Below the pieces are notes generated by a model, which searched no databases, was not told the DNA's origin, and was given only the letters and a program-made list of their open reading frames with translations. This document shows positions 16,724 to 25,100 of a stretch of 64,000 nucleotides of DNA, piece after piece; positions within the stretch are counted from its first letter, which is position 1; every line of letters begins with the position of its first letter. The stretch spans positions 31,900 to 95,899 of the forward strand of contig CAKOXP010000004.1 of assembly GCA_934130175.1 (NCBI GenBank), given 5' to 3'. The position numbers and the translations under genes are program-made. Source of the DNA: an uncultured Bacilli bacterium. Its GTDB lineage: Bacteria; Bacillota_I; Bacilli_A; RF39; UBA660.

Positions 16724-18589
16724 ATGAATAGTAGTATATTTTTTCAAATATGTAGTTTATTTTATATATCTTTATTATTAATAATATATTTTTCCAAGAG
16801 AAGACTTGGAATAGTAGAAAATAAAATATATATTATATTAGCTGTTACCAATTTAATTGGTTTAATTCTTGATATTAGTAGTGTTTATACAATTTCTAAT
16901 ATGGGTAGATATCCTATTCTAAACCAGTTTATATCTAAAGCATATCTTGTTTATTTACTTAGTTGGATGTTTTTATTTACTATTTATGTATTTATAATAT
17001 CTACGAATAAAAAAAGTGATAAAAACAAGACTGAGTTGCATTTATCAGATTATAAAAATAAGGTATATCCTGCGACTATTTTATATTTTATATTTCTTAT
17101 TCTGACAATTATATTGCCTTTATACTATAAAGATAATGGAAATGTTATATATTCTTATGGACCTAGTACTAATTTATTATATTTCGTTAGCGGATTATGT
17201 ATATTTACTTGGCTTATATGTTTGCTTCTTAATTTTAAACAAATAAAGCAAAAAAAATATGTTCCTATTTTTGCATTTTTGGTAATAGGTACTTTGGTAA
17301 CTATTATTCAGGGGTCACATCCGGAATATTTACTTATGACATCTATGGAAACATTTATAACATTTTTGATGTACTTCACAATTGAAAATCCTGATATGAA
17401 ACTTATTAATGAATTAAATATAGCTAAAGATCAAGCTGTTAAAGCAAACAATGCTAAAAGTGAGTTTTTATCAAGTATGTCACATGAGATAAGAACTCCT
17501 TTAAATGCAATTGTTGGTTTTTCCCAAGCTTTACAAGAAGAAGATTTACCAGAACAAGCAAAAGAAGAAGTAAAAGACATTGTTATGGCATCTAATGGTC
17601 TTCTTGAAATAGTAAATGGAATTTTAGATATTTCTAAAATAGAAGCCAATAAGATTGAAATAGTAAATAGTGAATATAATTTCAAAGATATATATGATAA
17701 TTTACTTGCACTAACTAAAGCAAGACTTGGTGATAAACCATTAGAAATAAGAACTAGTTATGATCCAACTATTCCTACAACTTTATATGGAGATCACACT
17801 AGAGTTCAACAAGTAATATTAAATATATTAACAAATTCTATCAAATACACTAGACAAGGTTTTATTGATTTTAGAGTTAGTTGTATCGTTAATGGCGAAA
17901 TTTGTCGTTTAATAATATCAGTAGAAGACTCTGGTATTGGTATTAAACAAGAAAATATTTCTAAATTATTCTCCAAGTTTGAACGCCTAGACTTAGATAA
18001 AAACATAACTATTGAAGGAACTGGTCTTGGACTTGCGATTACTAAGAAATTAATTGAATTAATGCAAGGTACAATTGTAGTTCAAAGTGAATATGGCAAA
18101 GGTTCTAAATTTACTATTGCTATCGATCAAAGGATAATTAATAAACCAAAAGAGGAACAAATTGATGTTATTGGAACGTCTTCTAATAAAGAAGCTAATA
18201 CTAATACAGTTGTTGATGTTTCTGGTAAAAAGATTTTAATAGTTGATGATAATAAAATAAATTTAAAAGTAGCAGAACGTTTACTTGAAAAATATAATCT
18301 TGATATTACAACAGTAGATAGTGGTATGATGTGTATTCAAAAAGTAAATGAACCAAATAACTATGATTTAGTTTTAATGGATGATATGATGCCAGGTATG
18401 AGTGGTGTTGAAACTCTTCATAAATTAAAAGAAAATCCAAACTTTAATATTCCAGTAGTAGCGTTAACTGCTAATGCTATTAGTGGTATGAAAGAAAAGT
18501 ATTTAAGTGAAGGATTTAATGATTATTTAGCAAAGCCAATCGATAAAAATGAATTAAATAATATTGTCGTAAAATGGTTGAATAAATAA
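16724..18589 (+). CDS. Membrane hybrid histidine kinase (HisKA-HATPase-REC)
   Basis: ATG 16724 (or GTG 16721) follows GGAGAG. The 621-residue protein has seven hydrophobic segments in the first 220 residues, resembling the 7TM sensor module of membrane kinases. A HisKA domain follows with 'SMSHEIRTPLNAIVGFS' (phospho-His near residue 253), then an HATPase domain with 'LNILTNSIKYT', 'VEDSGIGI' and 'GTGLGLAI'. A C-terminal receiver has 'ILIVDDNKINLKVAERLL' and 'LVLMDDMMPGMSG' (phospho-Asp near residue 552) and 'AKPIDKNEL'. Two HPt-receiver proteins are encoded immediately downstream, so this kinase probably feeds a His-Asp-His-Asp relay. The ligand is not known. Confidence 0.9.
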   Translation: MNSSIFFQICSLFYISLLLIIYFSKRRLGIVENKIYIILAVTNLIGLILDISSVYTISNMGRYPILNQFISKAYLVYLLSWMFLFTIYVFIISTNKKSDKNKTELHLSDYKNKVYPATILYFIFLILTIILPLYYKDNGNVIYSYGPSTNLLYFVSGLCIFTWLICLLLNFKQIKQKKYVPIFAFLVIGTLVTIIQGSHPEYLLMTSMETFITFLMYFTIENPDMKLINELNIAKDQAVKANNAKSEFLSSMSHEIRTPLNAIVGFSQALQEEDLPEQAKEEVKDIVMASNGLLEIVNGILDISKIEANKIEIVNSEYNFKDIYDNLLALTKARLGDKPLEIRTSYDPTIPTTLYGDHTRVQQVILNILTNSIKYTRQGFIDFRVSCIVNGEICRLIISVEDSGIGIKQENISKLFSKFERLDLDKNITIEGTGLGLAITKKLIELMQGTIVVQSEYGKGSKFTIAIDQRIINKPKEEQIDVIGTSSNKEANTNTVVDVSGKKILIVDDNKINLKVAERLLEKYNLDITTVDSGMMCIQKVNEPNNYDLVLMDDMMPGMSGVETLHKLKENPNFNIPVVALTANAISGMKEKYLSEGFNDYLAKPIDKNELNNIVVKWLNK

Positions 18590-18605
18590 TTAATTATGCT
18601 ATAAT
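18578..18605 (+). promoter_or_regulatory. Promoter of the HPt-REC gene pair
   Basis: TTGAAT (18578-18583), 16 bases, then TG-C-TATAAT (TATAAT at 18600-18605), an extended -10, beginning inside the end of the kinase gene. Confidence 0.6.
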
Positions 18606-18630
18606 TTAGATAAGAATAAGGAGAGTATAT

Positions 18631-19458
18631 ATGGATAATACAATGATTTTGAAAACAAATGGAATAGATGTAGATAAAGGTTTAGAATTACTTGGCGATA
18701 TGTCTATGTATAATTCAATTTTAAAAGAGTTTTATGATGGTTATTATAATAGAATGAAAAAAATAGAAGCTTTAAAACTAAGTTCTGATATGGCAAATTA
18801 TGCAATAGAGGTTCATTCCTTAAAAAGTGATTCTAAATATTTAGGATTTACTAAGCTTGCAGAACTTGCATACAATCATGAAATGGCTAGTAAAGCAGGG
18901 GATATTACTAGTGTTAATCTTCATTATAATGAATTAGTAATTGAAGGTAATCGTGTAATTAGAGTTGTTCAAGAATACTTTATGAAAAACAGTGAAAATC
19001 CTGATTCTAATAGCGAAGCTTCTATTGATACTGCACCTTCTGAGGATGTAGTTATGATTTCTAAAGAAGATATAGATAATGCAGGTCAAGCTATTTTGGT
19101 TGCAGATGACTCTGTAATAATTCGTGATTTCGTAAAAGAAATTTTCCATGATAATTATAGTGTGTTAATGGCTAAAGATGGAAGAGAAGTAATAAATATA
19201 ATTAATTCAAATTCTAATATAGCTGCCTTACTTTTAGATTTAAATATGCCAGGAGTAGATGGCTTTGCAGTTCTTGATTATTTTAAGGAACATGATTTAT
19301 TTAAAAAGATTCCTGTTTCTATTATATCTGGAGCAAATGATAAAGCGTCAATTGATAAAGCATTCTCATACAACATTGTAGATATGCTTAATAAACCATT
19401 TAATAAAAATAATGTTAAATTAGTAGTAGAAAAGACTATTGCATCAAAAAGTATTTAA
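18631..19458 (+). CDS. HPt-receiver phosphorelay protein 1
   Basis: The 275-residue protein has an N-terminal histidine phosphotransfer domain with 'EVHSLKSDSKYLGFTKLAEL' (phospho-His near residue 62), an acidic linker, and a C-terminal receiver with 'ILVADDSVIIRDFVKEIF', 'LLLDLNMPGVDGF' (phospho-Asp near 203) and 'NKPFNKNNV'. No DNA-binding or enzymatic output domain follows. HPt before REC, without output, suggests an intermediate that receives phosphate from the upstream hybrid kinase. Its tandem paralogue follows 17 bases later. AAGGAGAG provides the ribosome binding site. Confidence 0.88.
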   Translation: MDNTMILKTNGIDVDKGLELLGDMSMYNSILKEFYDGYYNRMKKIEALKLSSDMANYAIEVHSLKSDSKYLGFTKLAELAYNHEMASKAGDITSVNLHYNELVIEGNRVIRVVQEYFMKNSENPDSNSEASIDTAPSEDVVMISKEDIDNAGQAILVADDSVIIRDFVKEIFHDNYSVLMAKDGREVINIINSNSNIAALLLDLNMPGVDGFAVLDYFKEHDLFKKIPVSIISGANDKASIDKAFSYNIVDMLNKPFNKNNVKLVVEKTIASKSI

Positions 19459-19475
19459 TAGATAGGAGAATGTAT

Positions 19476-20273
19476 ATGTATGATGTAAATTTACTTACAT
19501 CTAATGGAGTAGATGTAGCAAAAGCCTTAGAACTATTTGGTGATATGGATATGTATAATTCAACACTAAATGATTTTATAAAAGAGATTTATAATAGATT
19601 AGAAAGAATAAAGAAATTTAAAGAAATTTCAGATATGGCAAATTATGCAATAGAGGTGCATGCTTTAAAAAGTGATTCAAAATACTTTGGTTTTACAAAA
19701 CTTGCAGAACTTGCCTTCAACCATGAAATGGAAAGTAAGAAAAATAATATGTTTTATATTATGGATCATTATGATGAATTAATGACTGAAGCTAAAAGAA
19801 TAGTAGTTTTAATAGAAAAATACATGGGAATAGAATCAAGTGGTATCAAACAAGAAGAAGTTGTTGATAATAGTAATGTAATTCTAAAAGATAAAACTAT
19901 TCTAGTTGTAGATGACTCTAATGTAACAAGAAATTTTGTTCAAAAGATATTTTCAAGTCAATATAATTGTTTAGTTGCGACTGATGGTAATGAAGCAATT
20001 AATATTATTTCAAATAACCTAAATAATAAAATAGTTGCAGTTTTACTAGATTTAAATATGCCAGGTTTAAATGGTTTTGATGTTTTAGAATATTTTAAAA
20101 CAAATAATTTATTTTCTTTAATACCCGTTTCTATTATTACCAGTGATAATTCTAAAGAAACAAGAGATAAGGTATTCTCATATGGTGTTGTGGATATTTT
20201 GGTAAAACCATTTAATGAAAGAGATGTAAAACTAGTTCTTGATAAAACAATATATTTCAACGATCAACTATAA
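19476..20273 (+). CDS. HPt-receiver phosphorelay protein 2
   Basis: ATG 19476 is 7 bases after AGGAG; ATG 19470 is too close to that site. The 265-residue protein is a paralogue of the preceding one, with the HPt motif 'EVHALKSDSKYFGFTKLAEL' (phospho-His near residue 62) and a receiver with 'ILVVDDSNVTRNFVQKIF' and 'VLLDLNMPGLNGF'. The HPt halves are closely similar while the linker is shorter. The tandem duplication downstream of a single hybrid kinase suggests a branched relay or a dosage-buffered pair. No output domain is present, so the final target lies outside this locus. A terminator follows. Confidence 0.88.
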   Translation: MYDVNLLTSNGVDVAKALELFGDMDMYNSTLNDFIKEIYNRLERIKKFKEISDMANYAIEVHALKSDSKYFGFTKLAELAFNHEMESKKNNMFYIMDHYDELMTEAKRIVVLIEKYMGIESSGIKQEEVVDNSNVILKDKTILVVDDSNVTRNFVQKIFSSQYNCLVATDGNEAINIISNNLNNKIVAVLLDLNMPGLNGFDVLEYFKTNNLFSLIPVSIITSDNSKETRDKVFSYGVVDILVKPFNERDVKLVLDKTIYFNDQL

Positions 20274-20286
20274 TAGTTGATTTTTT
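20263..20286 (+). terminator. Intrinsic terminator of the phosphorelay genes
   Basis: ATCAACTA (20263-20270), TAA loop, TAGTTGAT (20274-20281), then five T. Confidence 0.8.
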
Positions 20287-20331
20287 CTTTTGGAGAATCT
20301 ATAATATTATGAAAAAAGTAGGTGAAATATT

Positions 20332-21105
20332 ATGTATGGATATAGTGTAATTGAAACATTAGATTTTGAAATAGTTAATGTTCAAATATCAGATAATTAT
20401 TTAAAAAATGGAAAAATTAGACTGTCTGATTATTTTATAAGAAAAGATGTCCTAACAGAAAGTGATATTATCGCTGATACCATTAGCAAAATGAAATGTA
20501 AGGAAAATATAGATGATGAGTATAATGAAAGGTTTAGTCATAATTACTCAATTGACGATATTTTAGAACTACTTGTATTCGACTTAGATGCATATTCTCT
20601 ATTATATAAAGTTCCACCTATCAAAATTTCTAACGTTGAATGGGAATTGTTATTTTATGAATTAGGAAAGTACTATCATAATAGAGGTATAGATGATTTC
20701 TATATTGAAGACATGATATCTCTAAATAAAATGGCTGTTTCAAAAGCAATGGTTTATGAAGATGATACAATTTCATTAAATACTTATATTTGGTCATTAA
20801 GATATTTAGAATCAAATATAATAACAGAAAGAAATTTGGAAGATATCACTTCACAACTTTCTTCTACATTTGGTATTGATGCTTTGAGTTTAATAAAAAA
20901 CGAAACTGGAAAAGTTGGATGTCTTAATAAGTCTTTTGATTTTGAGTTTGATGTCGGTTCAAAGGATGAAATGATAAAGACTTTAGTTAATGATGGATAT
21001 AAGATTGAAGATCCTAATCTTATAAAAAAAGATGATTCCTCAACATATGATAAACCTAAACAAAAAGTAGTTAAATTTAGTGATTATGCAAATAGTAAAA
21101 AATAA
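20332..21105 (+). CDS. Uncharacterised acidic cytoplasmic protein
   Basis: The 257-residue protein starts at ATG 20332 after AGGTGAAAT. I recognise no family. It has no signal peptide or membrane segment, is rich in Asp, Glu, Ser and Tyr, and is probably mostly helical in the middle ('EWELLFYELGKYYHNRGIDD'). The C-terminus ends 'KQKVVKFSDYANSKK', a basic tail after a low-complexity Asp/Ser linker. It is monocistronic, between the phosphorelay genes and the ribosomal L21 operon, so neighbours do not define a role; a link to the phosphorelay is only a possibility. Confidence 0.6.
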   Translation: MYGYSVIETLDFEIVNVQISDNYLKNGKIRLSDYFIRKDVLTESDIIADTISKMKCKENIDDEYNERFSHNYSIDDILELLVFDLDAYSLLYKVPPIKISNVEWELLFYELGKYYHNRGIDDFYIEDMISLNKMAVSKAMVYEDDTISLNTYIWSLRYLESNIITERNLEDITSQLSSTFGIDALSLIKNETGKVGCLNKSFDFEFDVGSKDEMIKTLVNDGYKIEDPNLIKKDDSSTYDKPKQKVVKFSDYANSKK

Positions 21106-21106
21106 T

Positions 21107-21136
21107 TTGACAGCATATATATTAATATGGTATAAT
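21107..21136 (+). promoter_or_regulatory. Promoter of the rplU-prp-rpmA operon
   Basis: Consensus TTGACA (21107-21112), 18 bases, consensus TATAAT (21131-21136), overlapping the end of the previous gene. Confidence 0.85.
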
Positions 21137-21142
21137 CTTAAT

Positions 21143-21231
21143 GTTTGATGCCTCATGCTCAAACCGCATTGAAAAGGTAAAAACAGACTTTCTGTACCTT
21201 AAGAGCGAGTCTTAAGTTATATTAAAGGAGG
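21143..21231 (+). ncRNA. Ribosomal protein L21 leader RNA
   Basis: The leader between the promoter and rplU can form nested hairpins: AAGGTA pairs with TACCTT around an inner CAGA/TCTG stem, followed by CTTAAG/CTTAAG flanking 'AGCGAGT'. Position and form match the L21 leader family of Bacillota, thought to mediate autoregulation by L21. Boundaries are approximate. Confidence 0.75.
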
Positions 21232-21239
21232 TAAAAGAG

Positions 21240-21542
21240 ATGAATGCAGTAATTAAAGTTGGTGGAAAACAATACTTTGTTAAAGAAAATGATGTAATTT
21301 TCGTTGAAAAATTAAATGCTGAAGCAGGAGATAAAGTAAGTTTTGATCAAGTATTAATGCTTGATAACAAAGTTGGAAATCCATATCTTGAAGGTGCTAC
21401 TGTTTTAGGTGAAGTATTAAAGAACGGTAAGCAAAAGAAAATTAGAGTTTTCAAATATAAATCTAAAGATAGATCTAACCGTAGAACTCAAGGACATAGA
21501 CAACCATATACTCAAATCAAAATTACAAAAATTAATGGATAA
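21240..21542 (+). CDS. rplU: 50S ribosomal protein L21
   Basis: The 100-residue protein is full length for bL21, with 'MNAVIKVGGKQYFVKENDVI' at the N-terminus, 'VGNPYLEGATV' in the middle, and the basic C-terminal 'RRTQGHRQPYTQIKITKI'. It binds 23S rRNA. A strong AAAGGAGG site precedes it. It begins the conserved L21-Prp-L27 operon and is preceded by a structured leader that probably mediates autogenous control. Confidence 0.98.
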   Translation: MNAVIKVGGKQYFVKENDVIFVEKLNAEAGDKVSFDQVLMLDNKVGNPYLEGATVLGEVLKNGKQKKIRVFKYKSKDRSNRRTQGHRQPYTQIKITKING

Positions 21543-21544
21543 TT

Positions 21545-21847
21545 ATGATTAAGGTTAAAGTTGAAAAAAAAGGTGCAAACTATGATAAAGTATCAATTCT
21601 AGGTCATGCTATGTATGATGACTATGGAAAAGATATTGTTTGCAGTGCAGTTAGTAGTATTGTTACTACAACGGTTAATGGATTATTATCATTAAATAGA
21701 GAGTCTATTAATTATTTAGTTAGTAATAAAGGAATGGTTATTACAGTATTAAGTAATGATAGGACTACACAAGTTCTAATTCATAATATGATTAGCTTAT
21801 TAAAAGAGTTAGAAAGTAATTATAAAGATAACGTAGAAGTTAAATAA
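21545..21847 (+). CDS. prp: Ribosomal-processing cysteine protease Prp
   Basis: The 100-residue protein sits between rplU and rpmA as in most Bacillota. It has the Prp catalytic His in 'LGHAMYDDYGKDIVCSAVSS', with the catalytic Cys in 'VCSAVSS' (residues about 33-39). Prp removes the N-terminal extension of ribosomal protein L27, which is present in the next gene. It starts two bases after the rplU stop without a strong ribosome binding site of its own, so it is probably translated by coupling and at lower level than its neighbours. Confidence 0.93.
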   Translation: MIKVKVEKKGANYDKVSILGHAMYDDYGKDIVCSAVSSIVTTTVNGLLSLNRESINYLVSNKGMVITVLSNDRTTQVLIHNMISLLKELESNYKDNVEVK

Positions 21848-21859
21848 GGAGGAAAAGTC

Positions 21860-22150
21860 ATGAGATTTTTAAAGTTAGATATCCAATTATTTGCTCACCA
21901 TAAAGGGCAAGGTTCTACTTCTAACGGACGTGATTCAATAGGACGTAGATTAGGTGCTAAAGCTGCTGATGGACAATTTATTACAGCTGGTTCTATTATT
22001 TATCGTCAACGTGGTACTAAAATTTTTCCTGGTACTAATGTAAGACGTGGTAATGATGATACCCTATATTCTACAGTTGATGGTATTGTTAAATTTGAAC
22101 GTTTAGGAAGAGATAAGAAACAAGCATCAGTTTATACAGTTGCAGAATAA
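21860..22150 (+). CDS. rpmA: 50S ribosomal protein L27 with cleavable N-terminal extension
   Basis: The 96-residue protein starts 'MRFLKLDIQLFA' followed by 'HHKGQGSTSNGRDS'. The first 12 residues are the Bacillota-type extension that Prp removes after Phe-Ala to expose the N-terminal arm that reaches the peptidyl transferase centre. The rest ('IGRRLGAKAADGQFITAGSI', 'RQRGTKIFPG') is standard bL27. TAAGGAGG is the ribosome binding site. It ends the operon with a terminator. Confidence 0.98.
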   Translation: MRFLKLDIQLFAHHKGQGSTSNGRDSIGRRLGAKAADGQFITAGSIIYRQRGTKIFPGTNVRRGNDDTLYSTVDGIVKFERLGRDKKQASVYTVAE

Positions 22151-22154
22151 GAAT

Positions 22155-22179
22155 AAAATGGCATCTTGCCATTTTTTTT
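22155..22179 (+). terminator. Intrinsic terminator of the L21-L27 operon
   Basis: AAAATGGC (22155-22162), ATCTT loop, GCCATTTT (22168-22175), then more T. Confidence 0.88.
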
Positions 22180-22265
22180 GTTTATAAATCTTCTATAAAA
22201 ACTATGGTAAATATTTTTAATAAATGGTATACTGTATGTAATATTTATAATATAAGGAGTAGAGT

Positions 22266-23018
22266 ATGAGATTAATAGAAAAAACATGCCCAAAGTGTGG
22301 TGCAAATTTAGAATTTGAACCTGGAGCAAAAGAAGTAAAATGTTCATATTGTAATAAAGGGTTCATAATAGAGGGAAATGAAAATAATATTGGAAGTGAG
22401 GAGCTTGCTCCAGAAAATATTAAGCTAGTTAGCAAATTTGGAAAATTTATAAATATTCTGGCAATTGTCATTATATCACTTGTTGCTCTTTCAATAATTG
22501 GTACTGCTGCTTTTATGTTTAGTGACAAGTCTTTGACTACTAAGAGTGATGGTTGGTTTGAAAATTTCAATAATAATATTGATGATGAAGATTTAGATGA
22601 TGATATATTAAAATCAGTAAATGATATTAGTACAGAAGACCAAAAGAAAATAGAGGAAAAAAGTTTAGCAATATTAAAAGAATGGAATGAAAAGCGCTCT
22701 GATATTTCATTAAATGAATATAAAAATTTAGGATACTATCTTGTGTATGATGATTTTGGTACTGATATTTATAATGTTTACGAATTAAATTATAATACAA
22801 ATGGAACTAATCATGTGATTTATACTGCTGTAAAATATATGAATGTCAATTATAATAATAAAACAGTAAATGTGGGAAAAGGATCAATATTCGGAAATAT
22901 TTTAACTTATGATACGTATTATAGTCTATGGGGATATGAAAGTATAAAAGAGTTATATGATGATATTGATTTATTAGATGAAAAGTTAGTCGCAAGTGAT
23001 GGATTATATACAAATTAG
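22266..23018 (+). CDS. Zinc-ribbon single-pass membrane protein of unknown function
   Basis: The 250-residue protein begins with a zinc ribbon, 'CPKCGANLEFEPGAKEVKCS' then YC (four Cys in CxxC pairs, residues 9-31), followed by a hydrophobic helix near residues 60-83 ('FINILAIVIISLVALSIIGT') and an acidic extracytoplasmic part ('NNNIDDEDLDDDILKS'). The rest has no motif I recognise. AAGGAG supports the start. Small zinc-ribbon-TM proteins like this are common in AT-rich Bacillota and are not functionally assigned. Confidence 0.7.
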   Translation: MRLIEKTCPKCGANLEFEPGAKEVKCSYCNKGFIIEGNENNIGSEELAPENIKLVSKFGKFINILAIVIISLVALSIIGTAAFMFSDKSLTTKSDGWFENFNNNIDDEDLDDDILKSVNDISTEDQKKIEEKSLAILKEWNEKRSDISLNEYKNLGYYLVYDDFGTDIYNVYELNYNTNGTNHVIYTAVKYMNVNYNNKTVNVGKGSIFGNILTYDTYYSLWGYESIKELYDDIDLLDEKLVASDGLYTN

Positions 23019-23114
23019 TTAGGAACAACCGCTGTTTCTTTTTTTCTTAAAATGTGATATTTTCTTTTTTTGTGTATTATGATATAATATCCTAACAAAG
23101 AAGGAAAGATAGCT

Positions 23115-23456
23115 ATGAATATAGATGAAAGGATAAGGTTACTAAATAAAGATATAGTTTGTAATCAGAAGAAAATTAGAAATTTAAGAATCAGAGATGA
23201 TATAGTAGGTTTTTTACCATCTTTTATTTTGGTAGGAACAATTACAACAATAACATTTAAATTTTGTAATTGTGAAGTAGTACAAGACCTTTATCCTGGT
23301 GCTGTTTTTGTTTCCTTAATTATAGGTGGAATTCCATCTAGTTATTTACCTTCCGAAAAAACAAAACAAAAAATTAAGACTTATAAATACAATATTAAAG
23401 AAGCAATCAATGAATTACATTCTATAGCATTAGAAGAAAATAAAAAATATAATTAA
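23115..23456 (+). CDS. Small membrane protein of unknown function
   Basis: The 113-residue protein has two hydrophobic segments (about residues 36-55, 'FLPSFILVGTITTITF', and 63-83, 'LYPGAVFVSLIIGGIPSSY') between charged termini. AAGGAAAG precedes the ATG. I recognise no family. It lies between the zinc-ribbon protein and obg, in the same direction, with its own candidate -10 (TATAAT near 23083). Confidence 0.6.
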   Translation: MNIDERIRLLNKDIVCNQKKIRNLRIRDDIVGFLPSFILVGTITTITFKFCNCEVVQDLYPGAVFVSLIIGGIPSSYLPSEKTKQKIKTYKYNIKEAINELHSIALEENKKYN

Positions 23457-23497
23457 AGTTTATGATATAATAATTTTAGAAAAAGGAGGCTAGTATT

Positions 23498-24781
23498 ATG
23501 TTTGTAGATGAAGTAGAAATAAAGGTGACTGCAGGAAAAGGTGGAGATGGTTGTACTGCATTCAGACGTGAAAAATATATTTCAATGGGAGGACCATATG
23601 GTGGAAATGGTGGCCATGGTGGAGATGTAATATTTAAGGTTGATCAAGGATTACATACATTATTAGACTTAAGATATCAAAAAAATATTAAAGCTAGTAA
23701 AGGTGAAAATGGAAGAGGTAAGAATCAACATGGTAAAAATGCTGAAGACTTAATTGTAAAAGTTCCTCAAGGTACTGTTATAACCGATTTAGATACAGGA
23801 CTTATTATTGGAGATTTAAAAGATAAGGATAGTGAAGTTGTTGTTGCCAAAGGTGGAAGAGGAGGAAGAGGTAATACTGCATTTAAAACCCAAACAAATA
23901 CTGCTCCTGATTTTTCAGAAAATGGTGAAGAAGGAGAAGAAAAAAATGTTAAAGTAGAAGTTAAAATGATTGCTGATGTTGGACTAGTTGGATTACCTAG
24001 TGTTGGAAAAAGTACCATAATTTCATGTGTTTCTAAATCAAAACCAAAAATAGCTGCATATCATTTTACAACACTTACTCCAAATCTTGGGGTCACTAGA
24101 AGCTCCGATGGTAGAAGTTTTGTTTTAGCTGACTTACCAGGATTAATTGAGGGAGCTAGTCAAGGTGAAGGGTTAGGAGATAAATTCCTACGTCATATTG
24201 AAAGAACAAAAGTTATAGCTCATGTTATTGACATGAGTGGTAGTGAATTAAGAAATCCTTATGATGATTACGTTCTTATTAATAAAGAACTTGGTGATTT
24301 TAATAAGAAACTATTAAATAAACCACAAGTTATAATTGCCAATAAGATGGATATTCCTGAAGCAAAAGATAACTTAATAGAATTTAAGAAAAAACTAAAT
24401 AATGATGATATTAAAATATTTGAAGTTAGTGCTATTACAAATGAAGGATTAACAAAAGTTATTGATTATCTTGCAGATTTACTTGAAACTACTCCGGATA
24501 CACCTCTATTTGAAGAAGAGGCATTTGAAAGTCATGTTCTATATAAATTTAAGCATGAAGAACCATATACTATTGAACGTGAAGCGGATGATTTATGGGT
24601 AATTAAAGGAAAAGAAATAGAAAAAATCTTTAAAATGACAAAATTCTCATCAGAAGAAGGAATGCTTAGATTTGCTAAAAAGCTTCGTAGAATGGGAATT
24701 GATGCTAAATTAGAGGAAATGGGAGCAAAAGCAGGAGACCAGGTCAGAATCCTAGACTTCTATTTTGATTATAAAGATTAA
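23498..24781 (+). CDS. obg: GTPase Obg
   Basis: The 427-residue protein has all Obg parts: the glycine-rich Obg fold (residues 1-158, 'GGKGGDGCTAFRREKYI', 'GGPYGGNGGHGGDVIF'), the G domain ('GLPSVGKST' P-loop, 'DLPGLIEGAS' G3, 'NKMD' G4) and a C-terminal OCT domain. It binds the 50S subunit and couples ribosome assembly to stress and, in sporulating Bacillota, to sporulation initiation. AAAAGGAGG is the ribosome binding site. It precedes two tRNA genes that have their own promoter. Confidence 0.97.
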   Translation: MFVDEVEIKVTAGKGGDGCTAFRREKYISMGGPYGGNGGHGGDVIFKVDQGLHTLLDLRYQKNIKASKGENGRGKNQHGKNAEDLIVKVPQGTVITDLDTGLIIGDLKDKDSEVVVAKGGRGGRGNTAFKTQTNTAPDFSENGEEGEEKNVKVEVKMIADVGLVGLPSVGKSTIISCVSKSKPKIAAYHFTTLTPNLGVTRSSDGRSFVLADLPGLIEGASQGEGLGDKFLRHIERTKVIAHVIDMSGSELRNPYDDYVLINKELGDFNKKLLNKPQVIIANKMDIPEAKDNLIEFKKKLNNDDIKIFEVSAITNEGLTKVIDYLADLLETTPDTPLFEEEAFESHVLYKFKHEEPYTIEREADDLWVIKGKEIEKIFKMTKFSSEEGMLRFAKKLRRMGIDAKLEEMGAKAGDQVRILDFYFDYKD

Positions 24782-24798
24782 AAAATTTTCATTAAGCC

Positions 24799-24827
24799 TT
24801 GCGCTTAAGAAAAAAATATGCTATTAT
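24799..24827 (+). promoter_or_regulatory. Promoter of the two-tRNA operon
   Basis: TTGCGC (24799-24804), 17 bases, TATTAT (24822-24827), 12 bases before the first tRNA. Confidence 0.6.
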
Positions 24828-24838
24828 TAAATAGCAAT

Positions 24839-24915
24839 GGACCCTTAGCTCAGTTGGTTAGAGCATCCGGCTCATAACCGGGCGGTCATAGGTTCAAGTC
24901 CTATAGGGTCCACCA
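24839..24915 (+). tRNA. tRNA with CAT anticodon (probably Ile2, lysidine-modified; otherwise Met)
   Basis: The gene folds into a standard cloverleaf: GGACCCT/AGGGTCC acceptor stem, D arm 'GCTCAGTTGGTTAGAGC', anticodon loop CTCATAA with anticodon CAT, T arm ATAGG/CCTAT, and an encoded CCA. The acceptor stem and overall sequence resemble Bacillota tRNA-Ile2, whose CAU is converted to lysidine-AU by TilS to read AUA, a common codon in AT-rich genomes. Elongator tRNA-Met cannot be excluded. Confidence 0.9.
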
Positions 24916-24920
24916 ACTAC

Positions 24921-25005
24921 GCGGGTATGGCGGAATTGGCAGACGCGCTAGACTTAGGATCTAGTGCCGCAAGGCTTGCAGGTTCAACTCCTGTTACCCG
25001 CACCA
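24921..25005 (+). tRNA. tRNA-Leu (TAG)
   Basis: The 85-nt gene has a GCGGGTA/TACCCGC acceptor stem, a CTAGA/TCTAG anticodon stem with loop CTTAGGA (anticodon TAG), a long class II variable arm ('TGCCGCAAGGC') and encoded CCA. It follows the CAT tRNA by five bases in the same transcript. Confidence 0.96.
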
Positions 25006-25016
25006 TTTTGATTATT

Positions 25017-25041
25017 AGCCGTTGTTCATCAACGGTTTTTA
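25017..25041 (+). terminator. Intrinsic terminator of the tRNA operon
   Basis: CCGTTG (25019-25024), TTCAT loop, CAACGG (25030-25035), then five T. Confidence 0.85.
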
Positions 25042-25100
25042 TTTTGCTTAATTTTTTTGAACCTGTCTTAAAGATGAAAAAACAAACTATGATTTAAGAA

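Noticed and set aside
22846..23028. Minus-strand ORFs opposite real genes (such as 562-780, 17431-17685, 35468-35914)
   Set aside because: They are antisense shadows of well-supported genes, lack ribosome binding sites and have composition of reverse-translated coding sequence.
23019..23045. Terminator after the zinc-ribbon gene at 23018
   Set aside because: The GAACA/TGTTT pairing is short and imperfect; the T run is real but the stem is too weak to call.
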